A stretch of 64,000 bases of DNA from Vitis vinifera (lineage: Eukaryota; Streptophyta; Magnoliopsida; Vitales; Vitaceae): contig NC_081820.1 in assembly GCF_030704535.1 (NCBI RefSeq), positions 26,641,001 through 26,705,000 of the forward strand, in the 5' to 3' direction. Of this stretch, positions 49,001 to 61,240 are shown piece by piece. A program made the position numbers and the translations under genes. Within the stretch, counting starts at the first letter, position 1, and each line of letters begins with the position of its first letter. The notes beneath the pieces are model-generated. The model was not told where the DNA came from. It searched no databases and worked only from the letters and a program-made list of their open reading frames with translations.

Positions 49001-51591
49001 GTGGAAGATGGCTTCAGTTTTTCACCCAATAGTATTGAAGCTGTCAATTCAATAGACAATACTTCTGAGACTTTAGATCATTATAATCCCGCTGTGGATT
49101 CACCCTGCTGGAAAGGATCGATAACTTCCCATTTTTCTCCATTTGAAGTTTCTGAAGCGCTGAGTCCCCATAATCTTATGGAGCAGTTAGAAGCATTAGA
49201 TGGTTTCAACCTTCAAGGGCATCATATTTTCCCCCTCAATAGTGATGATGCTGTAAATGTCTCCTCTCTGAAGCCAAATGAAAACACTGAGTACCATAAA
49301 AATGTGTGTGGAGAAAATGGTTTATTACCTTCTTGGAAAAGGCCATCTGTTGTTAATCACCCATCAAGAGAACAGAGATCACTTGATGCCTTTAAAACAG
49401 GACCTTATTGTCAGAAACTGAGCAGTGGTGATGGGAATCAGTCTTCTAATGACATCATTCAACCAAAAAGAGATCATTCACTGCTTAACAGTTCAAAAAG
49501 TGATAACCTTGAACTTTCTCATACCATGCGACAAAGTTTTGAGGAAGTGAAGTTTACATCTGAAAGAAAGCTTTCATCAGGGGTTGGTGTTGAAGTCACC
49601 GGGAATAATATCAATGATGTTTCTAGAGATGGGTCATCTCATGAGACATATCATCTAACAGAAAATATCTCTTGTTCACCTTTGTCTGGAGATGATGCTT
49701 CTACCAAGCTTACTAAACAACCTGCATCAGAATCAACCCCAAAAATTGATGTTCACATGCTTATCAACACAGTGCAGGACCTGTCAGTCTTGCTTTTATC
49801 ACATTGTTCTGACAATGCATTCTCATTGAAGGAACAAGACCATGAGACCCTTAAGCGCGTGATTGACAATTTTGATGCATGTTTGACAAAGAAAGGTCAA
49901 AAAATTGCTGAGCAAGGCAGTTCTCATTTTCTTGGAGAGTTACCTGACCTTAACAAGGTACATTGTTTCTATAATCTTATGAAATTTCCTATGGCACTAT
50001 TAATGGACTGGAATGGGGAAGTGTGTGATTTTCTTGAAAATCATTCAATACGATTATGGTAACAAGAATTTCGTCATTCGATTATGCTGTCCCCTTTACT
50101 ATACCATGTCATTCATAATGTGTTCTATGCTGTAAGAAATCAACCATTTTATGACTTGTATATGTATGGATGGCTATTCTGTCATATGCTACAAGAAGCT
50201 GACTAATTTATTGAACTTCTACATGTATGGATAAGCTATTGGCTATTAATTGATCAGGTTGAGAATCTTTCAATGTTTAAATTCTTACTCAAAAATAGAT
50301 TTTCTTCTTAAGCTGATGAACATCTTTACAGAGTGCCAGTGCTAGTTGGCCCTTGGGGAAAAAGGTGGCAGATGCAAATGTTGAGGATCAGTTTCACTGT
50401 CAGAGTGACCACAAGGGTAAAAGGCATTGCTCTGTATCTGGTAACAAAGATGAGAAACTTTCAGATTTTGTTTCATTAGTCAATGATGAAGACACAGTAA
50501 ATGATGATAGCACAATCCAGGTATGGTTCCATTTATTGCTCAAGGAAACAACAATTATTTCTTTCCATGAAAAAGGGAAAGATGGTTCTATTATCATGTA
50601 ATGTGATCTGCAGGCTATAAGAAAGATTCTTGATAAGAATTTTCATGATGAGGAAGAAACAGACCCTCAAGCTCTCTTGTATAGGAATCTATGGCTTGAG
50701 GCTGAAGCTGCATTATGTTCTATTAGTTACAGAGCTCGCTTTGACCGCATGAAGATTGAAATGGAGAAATTCAAGTTGCGCAAAACAGAAGGTTAGAATC
50801 TTTAGTTTAAAGTTTTCGTCTGTGACCTTTGTTTAACCTGATTTTCTTCTTCAGATTTGTTGAAAAACACTATAGATGTAGAGAAGCAGTCAAGCTCCAA
50901 GGTTTCTTCTGATATAAGTATGGTTGACAAATTTGAGCGTGAGGCTCAAGAAAACCCTGTGCCAGATATCACCATCGAGGATTCCCCTAATGTTACCACA
51001 ATGAGCCACGCAGCTGATGTTGTTGACAGATTTCATATCCTGAAACGTCGGTATGAGAACTCAGACTCCTTGAATAGTAAAGATGTGGGGAAACAATCAA
51101 GCTGCAAAGTTTCTCATGATATGAATTCTGATGATAACTTGGCACCTGCGGCTAAGGATGACCATTCCCCTAATATAAGCACAAGCACCCAGTCGGATGA
51201 TGTTATGGCCAGATTTCGTATCCTAAAATGTCGTGCTGACAAATCCAATCCCATGAATGCTGAAAGACAACAGCCACCTGAAGAAGTGGATCTAGAATTT
51301 GCAGGTAAGGGAAGCCATTGGATGTTTATTAAAGACAGAGTGGAGGATGTCACTTTGGGACCTGACTTGCAGGTTCACATTGCCAACCATACTAAAGATA
51401 GATTTGACTCATATTTAGATGATTTCGACTGTGAAATTGTGAAGGAGTTCCATGAACATGCCATGGATGATCCAGTGATCCAACTGCCAAGGTCCAACAG
51501 GCTTCAGAATCAGCTTCCTGCAGGGTTTAGTGACGGCTCTTCTGCAGATTGGGAACATGTGCTGAAGGAGGAGCTTCCCGGAGGGAACTGA
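46034..51591 (+). CDS. Large plant protein of unknown function (1168 residues)
   Basis: Exons 46034-46787, 48309-49957, 50332-50520, 50614-50791 and 50855-51591 keep phase and give 1168 residues. The N-terminal 250 residues are Ser/Pro-rich and disordered, with a short internal repeat (HLPPLSHIVSG / HLPPLSPIVSA near residue 110). The middle is polar and low in complexity. The best-conserved looking part is near 885-920 (NLWLEAEAALCSISYRARFD), a predicted helix. Near the C-terminus a motif repeats (VVDRFHILKRR and VMARFRILKCR). There is no signal peptide, membrane segment or catalytic motif. A leader intron (about 45764-46014) is likely, and a TATATAGG lies near 45658. I recognise it only as a plant-specific family with a conserved LWLEAEAALC block; no function is assigned. 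Confidence 0.85.
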
Positions 51592-53036
51592 TGAACCTCA
51601 CTTTGGTACCTGAAGGTTCCTCAGATAATAAATTTTCCTTTTTGCTACCATTCCTCCTTCCCCAACAGACACTTATATGTATATATGTTATGACTGGCAC
51701 GTTGTGGTTGATAACTCTATTAAGAGTCTGGCTTTTGCCAAACTTGTAAAATGCTTTTTAACTTAAAAACTTTCAAAACTTATGGTTTACTTTGCTTGTC
51801 AATGCTTTAATGAGTATTTATCTGCCCTTTTTCTGTTATAGCCATCGCTCTTACTATCAGGTAGGTTGCATGCTTTTAATGCAAAGGCTCTGTGTTGGCC
51901 ATGTTTCTAAGAATCTATGTAGCGCAGAGAACTGGAATGTAGTCTTTGATAGGGAAGTGTAATGGCTTCTGAATCTTTTCAGAGTCTCTGCTCTTGGAAC
52001 CAGAAATTTCTGAAAGGTTATATATAAAAAGAGATGCCTGGTCATTGGTTCCTCCAAATTCAATCCAACCTTAACAGATTTAGGGATTCTTTGGATCCTT
52101 TTCTTTGGTTGGTTAGATGGGCCAACACCAAAATCAATTGATTATTTGGCTCCAGTTGTGGAGAAGGATTATATAAAGAAGATTAACATGGGTCAGGTTT
52201 GACAAAGGAGGAATAGTGGCTATTTTTTCAAGGCCCCAGCCCTAGATTTGCTATCGGAATCCAGATTTTCTGCAGTTTATATGGAGTCAGTCAAGAGGAA
52301 ATTAAAAAAATAAAAATCCCGTTTGATTTGCTATGATTTGAATTTTGAAGTATAAGCTTGTAGGGAAGTTTCCATGTGCAGTCTCAAGAATTTACTGATA
52401 CACTCAGAACTACTTTCTCTAAGTTGTCTCACCAAAGGTTACCTATCACCATCACTCACCACCATGCTTCCAAAGTCTAATAAAACATGCCCAAGAAATC
52501 AAGAACAAAATGCTGATCTCTTGGATTGGAGTCATCTCCATGATTAGTAGGGTTGTCTGGAATTATAACTTATAGAAGAGGGTATGTTTGGCTCTTAATG
52601 TAGTTGAAAAAGGATCATTCCTTGATCGATTAGGTTCCATTAGAATGCGATTTTTAGACATTATCAGTCAGTCTTGCATACTTAGGTGTTCTGTGAAAGG
52701 TTTGAGCTGGTGTCTTACAATCATGTATACAGGGACGCTGAGGACTGCAAATGGTAGGGCTAGCTTGCCCTGCTACTGATAAATATACAAGCTAATATGA
52801 GACCGTACTTTCTTTCACTCTCCGATCATTCTCCTATATTATACCATATATCTGGTGTCTCCTCTGTTATCTTTAACCACTTGCATCCTTCAGTTTCAGA
52901 GTAATGTCAAACCTCCATCCCAAGTGGGGGAGATGGGCTAAACTCTCAAATCTGTCATTTTCTCCTATTTTTTGTAGTAGTGTCGTAGGCGGCTGAATTC
53001 TTTATCTATAAATTGCTACAGACCTGACTACTCAAG
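51592..53036. other. Spacer between the large gene and the peroxidases
   Basis: The first 200 bases are probably 3' UTR. No gene or clear repeat is recognised in the rest. A TATAAAT at 53007-53013 is only 30 bases before the peroxidase ATG, too close to serve as its TATA box with that start; ATTATACCATATATC near 52840 is an alternative. Confidence 0.5.
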
Positions 53037-54434
53037 ATGGAGATGGTGCTACCTCTAGTTTTGGTATTAGTATTTTCCCTGACCTCTCAGATTGAAGCTG
53101 AGCTTCAAGTGGGATTCTACAGAGACAAATGCAGAGCTGAATCAATTGTGAAGGACGAAGTTGAAAAGGCCTTCGACAGAGACAGGGGAATTGCTCCTGG
53201 TCTGTTGAGACTGCATTTTCATGATTGCTTTGTTAGGGTAAACACATGCATCATCCCCATCACCAGCTTCTCCTTTCCCCCTACTTCATCTATCATCAGG
53301 TTAAAAAAATGCAGAACATAACATTGATTTCATGATATTGTCTCAGGGATGTGATGCATCCATCCTTGTAGACTCAACCCCAATGAATGTAGGCGAGAAG
53401 GATGGTCCACCCAATGTCAATACTCTCCGTGGGACCGAAGTGATCGACAGTGCCAAGGCTAGACTAGAAGCTGAATGTAAAGGAGTAGTCTCTTGTGCAG
53501 ATACTCTTGCATTTGCAGCAAGAGATGCTGTAGAAATAGTAAGGAAACTGAATTTTTAAGTCGGTTTTTTTAAACTATGACCTTCACTTAGTGGGGTTCG
53601 AGCATGAGCTCATGCCTAACTTGTTTCTAAAAGCCAAAAGAAATACAGAATCCAATCATTCTATTCGTTCATTCAGAGAAAGCAATGCTTCTTATTCAGC
53701 CCCAGATGACCAGAAGCAGAGAAACTTCACCTGAACTAATCTTGATCTCAGTATTTGTTTTGGCTATGCAGAGCAACGGCTTTGGGTGGTCAGTTCCAGC
53801 AGGGAGGCGAGATGGAAGGGTGTCACTTGCTTCTGAGACTCTAGACATACCTGCTCCATTTCTTAACCTTGATCAACTCACCCAGTCCTTTGCTAAGAAG
53901 GGACTAACACAGGAAGAGATGGTCACGCTCTCCGGTAATTTGTAGGACTAACACAGTACCATTCCATTCTATTATTTAGTCGCTAATGTTAGCTATACAA
54001 CACCTGCAGGCGCTCACACAATTGGCCATGCTCATTGCACCTCATTCAGCAACAGACTATATGACTTCAATGCATCGTCTAGCCAAGACCCGAGTTTAAA
54101 CCCCCTATATGCTGAGGATTTGAAGAGACAATGCCCAAGAGGTCCACAGGGAACTGTTGATCCTAACCTCGTTGTGGACATGAACTTCAGCCCAGCTGTG
54201 ATGGACTCGAGCTATTACACAGATGTTCTTCATCACCGTGGCCTGTTCACGTCTGATCAGGCACTCACAACCAGCCAGGCTACTGCCAGGCAAGTGACCA
54301 CATATGCAGTAAATAGGTTGCTTTGGGAGTCGGAGTTTGCTAAAGCAATGGTGAAGATGAGTCAAATTGAAGTACTAACAGGAACTGATGGAGAGATTCG
54401 AACCAACTGTAGGGTGATCAATAACTATAACTAG
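53037..54434 (+). CDS. Secretory class III peroxidase, tandem copy 1
   Basis: Exons 53037-53237, 53347-53538, 53772-53934 and 54010-54434, the classic four-exon plan, give 326 residues. A signal peptide (1-21, [14 protein letters not shown] core) precedes mature ELQVGFY. Heme and catalytic motifs are intact: distal RLHFHDCF (R58, H62) and proximal [10 protein letters not shown] (H188). Eight Cys residues for four disulfides are present. Such enzymes use H2O2 in the cell wall to oxidise phenolics or make radicals. It resembles peroxidase 5-like proteins and lies 640 bases from a homologue in the same direction. Relative to that neighbour, exon 3 starts [11 protein letters not shown] where the common form is [10 protein letters not shown], and the ADTLAF block replaces ADIVAF. 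It is more diverged but intact, and is likely expressed separately. Confidence 0.94.
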
Positions 54435-55026
54435 GGTTTACTTCATGGAACCTGACAATAAAAACCCTAATAAAAAACCTGCAGTTTGAGGTGTAATAGT
54501 CTATAGCAAAACTACCTAGGATTCACCCACCAAATTAAAGGACTGAATGCATAAGATGATCAAAGAACAAAGTCTCAAACAATAAATTTAGCTTGCAACA
54601 AGTTATTAGAGCTCATTCTACTCATGCAAAAGATGACACAAGACAGAATGTAGATAAAAGATGCAGACAAACACATGATAGACAATGTCATGTATCAATA
54701 TCATTGTTATCGGCTTTCTGTCTAGCCTTTTTTTGGGTATCCATATCTATCCACGCACCAACTTTGGCTTTTGTTGCATCCAAGTCAACTGAGATCAATT
54801 TGGTGTCCCCGTGAACCCAGGGAAAGGGATTTTTGTATAATATATGTCCCACTGCATCAAACCACTCCACTAGTATTTTTCTTCTTCTTTGTGCGAATAC
54901 TAATAATCTTCCACCGAATACGAAACAATGACATTCCAGCCTTGTGCCTCTTCGGATGGCACTGAATGAAAATAATACTCAATTAGGGAACCAATCATAT
55001 CCATTTAAGATGGTTCTGACTTCTAC
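54435..55026. other. Spacer between tandem peroxidases
   Basis: It holds the 3' UTR of copy 1 (AATAAAAACC at about 54460) and the promoter of copy 2. No other element is seen. Confidence 0.6.
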
Positions 55027-55034
55027 TATAAATA
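55027..55034 (+). promoter_or_regulatory. TATA box of peroxidase copy 2
   Basis: TATAAATA lies 46 bases before the ATG at 55073, predicting a leader of only about 15 bases. Confidence 0.6.
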
Positions 55035-55072
55035 CCTATAACAATGTTATAGCCTATAAGCACAAAGAAGTA

Positions 55073-56298
55073 ATGAGTTCGAAAAGGGTTACTTGGTTGT
55101 CTTTAACTTGGGTTCTGGTTTTCTTATGTCTAAGTGTTGAGTTGGAAGCTCAGCTTCAAGTGGGGTTCTATAGAACCTCATGTGGCTTGGCTGAATTCAT
55201 AGTGAAAGATGAGGTTAGGAAAGGGTTCATTCGGGACAGTGGGGTGGCTCCTGGCCTGGTCAGAATGCACTTTCATGATTGTTTTGTTAGGGTAAGATAT
55301 TTATTAATGGCTATCATCTTTGAGTTCTACAGCATATTAAGTTGAATTGTTGTATTTCTAGGGTTGCGATGGGTCAGTGCTCATCGATTCGACTCCCTCA
55401 AACACAGCAGAAAAGGATTCTCCTGCTAACAACCCTAGTCTTAGAGGGTTTGAAGTCATTGATAGTGCAAAGGCTAGACTCGAAGCTGTGTGCAAGGGAG
55501 TGGTTTCATGTGCTGATATAGTTGCCTTTGCAGCAAGGGATAGCGTGGAGATAGTAAGTAGACTATTTTTTTGTTTGATAAAGTTGCCTAGATTATGTGG
55601 AAACAACCTTAATTTTTCATGCAGACCGGAGGGCTTGGCTATGATGTCCCTGCAGGAAGAAGAGATGGCAGAATTTCACTAGCTTCAGAGGCATCGACAA
55701 ACTTACCACCCCCGACCTTTACTGTCGACCAACTCACTCAGTTCTTTTCAAACAAAGGATTGACACAGGATGAAATGGTGACTCTCAGTGGTAACTTCTT
55801 CCAACCATCGCACAAAATCAGACTCAACCCATTAACTAAGATATGGAATCAACTCCTCGATATTATAAGATGTGTGTATGTGCAGGAGCACACACAATTG
55901 GCCGTTCGCATTGCAGTTCCTTCAGCAACAGGTTGTACAATTTCAATGGAACATCGGGCCAGGACCCTACTCTAGATCCCCAGTATGCAGCCAGTTTGAA
56001 GACACAGTGCCCGCAAGGTAGCACAAATACTAACTTGGTGGTTCCAATGAACCCCTCTAGCCCAAGCATCACAGACGTAGGCTACTATGTCGATGTTCTA
56101 AGAAACAGAGGTTTGTTTACATCAGATCAGACTCTCCTAACAGACACAACAACAGCAACCCAAGTAAGACAAAATGCAGGGAATCCGTTTCTCTGGAAGA
56201 ACAAATTTGCTTCTGCAATGGTGAAGATGGGCCAACTTGGTGTCTTAATTGGTGAAGCAGGACAGATTCGAGCCAATTGCAGGGTTATCAACAGCTAA
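55073..56298 (+). CDS. Secretory class III peroxidase, tandem copy 2
   Basis: Exons 55073-55291, 55362-55553, 55625-55790 and 55886-56298 give 329 residues with intron positions identical to copy 1. The start is the ATG at 55073, which gives a normal signal peptide ([18 protein letters not shown]) ahead of QLQVGFY; upstream in-frame Met codons would add a non-signal leader. The distal motif HFHDCF (H68), proximal [10 protein letters not shown] (H195), the substrate-region [10 protein letters not shown] and eight Cys residues are all present. This copy is close to the consensus of the peroxidase 5 group. Activity at the wall or apoplast is inferred from family and signal peptide. Confidence 0.95.
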
Positions 56299-57434
56299 AG
56301 AGAGTAGAGGATTGAAGTATCTACAAGCTGGATGCTTCATCCTGTCAACTTTCAGTCATTTGGTTTTGAATCTTGTGTTTGTAATGTGTGCAACTATGAA
56401 ATAAGCAATGGCATGTCGGTGAGCAGGATAATAATTGATTGCAAATGAAATAATAGATAATCCAAAATGAACATTTCAGCCTAATCAACTACAAGAAAGA
56501 AATTACCACACCCTAACTGGACCCCATTCTTAGCCCACACTCAACAATGGAAAGTAGAATGCTTTCACCTATCAATGCCAACAAACTCAAATGGCAACAC
56601 GAATGCAATTTATCTGGGTTTCAAAAGTCAGAAAGCACGATAACTAATTAAAAAGCCAGACCTGATAAGGAATAAACAATAAGAAATGTCATTGACACAC
56701 CAGCATCTATTCATCTATTCCATGATTTAAGCCAAGCCATTTGGCCTCAAGCAAGAAAGAGACCCCAGATAGACAGCACATCATCCTTTATGGAACATGC
56801 CGACATTGTTGCTGGACTATACACGCTTAGTTGGCACTGATGCAAGTTAACTTTAACCATCTAACTCCTTAGAAGGTACAGTTGCCTTGGTACAAGCCAG
56901 TTAACTTGAAGCAAAGGCAGGCAAAATCCCATAACCATCTAACTTCAATCCAAATTGCCTAGCTCATGTTGATACGCTTGATTTGTCACATGAGTATATT
57001 TATTGCATGATGACAACACAAGTCCATTAACTCAAGCATTTAATAATCCTCAATCATGCTATTCCACTTAGGTCTTGGTTTGTAATAAACAATCCTTCAA
57101 TGGAGGCAATAAGTAATTGGTAATAAAGAAAGAAATATGGTCAAGGTTTCAGGGATGGGCATTGGTTCCCTTGACCAGGGAAACGCTAGTAAAGAAAAAA
57201 AAAAAGGAATGAATAATGGAAAGAGCAATAAGCGTGTGAAAAGAAATATAACAGAGAAGGGGGCATATTGCAGACCCTCATTGTTATGCAAATTGTCTAA
57301 GTTCAACCAAAAGAAAAAGGAAAGTCTAGCCACCTAATAGATAGGAGCCAATTTAACTACGATAAACAAAATAGTGGTATCAATACCAAAAACTCATCCT
57401 CAGAAAAGACTGAGAAGTGAACTATTAAGGCTAC
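56299..57434. other. Spacer, convergent 3' ends
   Basis: It lies between the plus-strand peroxidase and the minus-strand NAC-alpha gene, so it holds both 3' UTRs. No gene or repeat is recognised. Confidence 0.6.
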
Positions 57435-59251
<1,817 letters not shown>

Positions 59252-59343
59252 CTGGGTGTGGTTTGGGCTCGAGGGTGAGGAAATGGAGTGCTCTGTTGTG
59301 TGGCTTATTGCTGCGGATAAGTTTTGGGTTTGCCCATAAGGGC

Positions 59344-59352
59344 CTTTATATA
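59344..59352 (-). promoter_or_regulatory. TATA box of the NAC-alpha gene
   Basis: The minus strand reads GATATATAAAGGCCC here, about 93 bases before the ATG, giving a leader of roughly 60 bases. The adjacent GGCCC resembles part of the site II elements common in translation-related plant genes. Confidence 0.6.
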
Positions 59353-60331
59353 TCTGGCTCCTCTGTTTGGTTTGGTTGCTATGAAATTGAAGGAAAAATT
59401 TTGAGAAAATTAAATCACCTCATGGACTGTAAGTTGTAACTTGCAGCAGCCTACAAGAGTTTATTTTATTCATTCATTTGTTCATCTATTTATTTTTAAT
59501 ATTTTGAAACAATTTATAAATTTACAAAGAAAAATTAAAAAATAAATTATTTTTATGTAGTATAATGAAAATATCAGTAATCACGGATATATCAATACTT
59601 TGATTTTACGGATATATCGGAGATATATCAATAGATATTTTAATATACAATATCGATAAACCAAAAATTTATTAAAATTTATGAAAATATAAAATAAAAA
59701 AAAAACTCTTAAAATATTGATATTTTCTATTTTGATACTACTTTAAATTCTTTTATTTTACTTTAATTTATTTATATATATAAACTAAGTAATATCACAA
59801 TTTTAATTATTTTCTTTTTACCATTTTTCATAATACAATTAAAAATGATTTTCAAATTCAGTAATTTCAAAATATGAATTTTTAACTAATTTTAATTTTT
59901 TTTTTCATGATAATTAAACATAAGAAAAATTTTAACCTTTATAAAAATATGTTTATTTTCAGAAGAATAAACCGACAGCTACAACGACTAAAATTCCCTA
60001 CTTATTAAAATATTGATGACGTAATGCAATGATACAATGGACGTATCAAATTCGATCTTATGTATCTTGGAAATTAAATTGACTGCTAGTACCCTTGATT
60101 AAGTGATGTTTGGATCAGGGGAAAATAAATCAGAGAAAAGAACTCCATGAAATGGGTTCTTCTCAAGCAAAAACCATCCCACCATACAAAAAACATCAAC
60201 TTCAAATACTGAAGTAGCATAGCTAAAGAAGAAGTCATTGACTTCGATGATTGTGGTCTGATTTTTGGCCACCTTTTACAAATGTCAATTGGCCCCACAA
60301 AGGAAAAAAGACAAGATGAGTAGTGGGTGTT
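59353..60331. other. AT-rich spacer with a fragment of the GGATATATCGG element
   Basis: Around 59570-59660, ATGAAAATATCAGTAATCAC, GGATATATCAATACTTTGAT and CGGATATATCGGAGATATATC closely follow the left end of the element at 7225. No matching right end was found here, so it is a partial copy. The remainder is A/T-rich with no gene. Confidence 0.6.
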
Positions 60332-61240
60332 TTAGATTTCAATCATCCTACATTTCCTCTGCAACTTCCAGTGGGCATCTTGCTCTGTGGCATGGCAGTG
60401 CCCAGGTTGAGGAGCAGTCCAGTACTTGCAAGGGGCAGCTGAATCACAGACGTAGCAGTAACACTGCATCCAAACAATGAACCCATCATAAATCAGTTCC
60501 AAAAATTATTCTGAAAAACTATTTTTAAAAACAGATTACCAAACATGTTCATAAGCTCAGAGAACTGTTTGAAATGATTTCAGATAAATTATTAGAATCT
60601 ATTTGATAGTGATTAGGAACACTTCGAATCTTTCTAACACTAAAAATTTTTATAAAATAAACTTGTTTTTAAAAATTATTATAAGAATTTTCAAATATTA
60701 ACCCATCTCAATATCACTTCCACAAATCAACCAAAAATAACACATTTCACTATAGGTTTGAACGTCATTACCAGTTGACAGTAATAGTATCTCTCATGGG
60801 GGGTTTCTTCAAAGGGAAACTTCACACACAGATGCCTTGCATGGGGGTAGTCTCTACAAGCCACCTACACACATGATCCAATTCTCACTTTTTTCCCCTA
60901 ATAATGGCAAACCCATCTGCAGAAATGTTAATGGGGTTGTGGGATTGAGTTGTACCTGGCCTTTTTGGGAGATGACATGAAGATCTGCATCATCAGAATC
61001 AGCATGTTCTTCAGTGATGGAGAGACTAGAGAGATGAATATTGGAGTCAAAAGGGTCAAAATCCAAGATGAAGCAATCTTGGGTTTCTTCTAATTTTTTC
61101 ATGTCCATGTCCCTTAGACATATAATGGGCTCTTCCTCAGAGGATGTTGAGTAGATTTGAATCACTTTTCTTTCTTCTTCACCTTCTTTTGTTGATGGTG
61201 ATTCCAATTTCTCCATCATTTCATTCCCTTCTTCCCCCAT
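60332..61240 (-). CDS. Plant-specific Cys/His-rich protein of unknown function
   Basis: Three exons on the minus strand (61240-60956, 60864-60772, 60463-60332) keep phase and give 169 residues. The N-terminal 95 residues are acidic and disordered (MEKLESPSTKEGEEER, CFILDFDPFDSNIHLSSLSI, HADSDDADLHVI). The C-terminal half is dense in Cys and His: VACRDYPHARHLCVKF, TPHERYYYCQL, CYCYVCDSAAPCKYW and GHCHATEQDAHWKLQRK. The spacing suggests one or two zinc sites, but it matches no standard finger I can name. I recall this CRDYPH...HC...CYVCD...PCxYW pattern from plant proteins without assigned function. The start ATG at 61240 is the first giving the acidic segment; an upstream in-frame Met exists but would add an unlikely leader. 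Exon calls for 2 and 3 rest on reading frame, splice consensus and the continuous Cys pattern. Confidence 0.8.
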
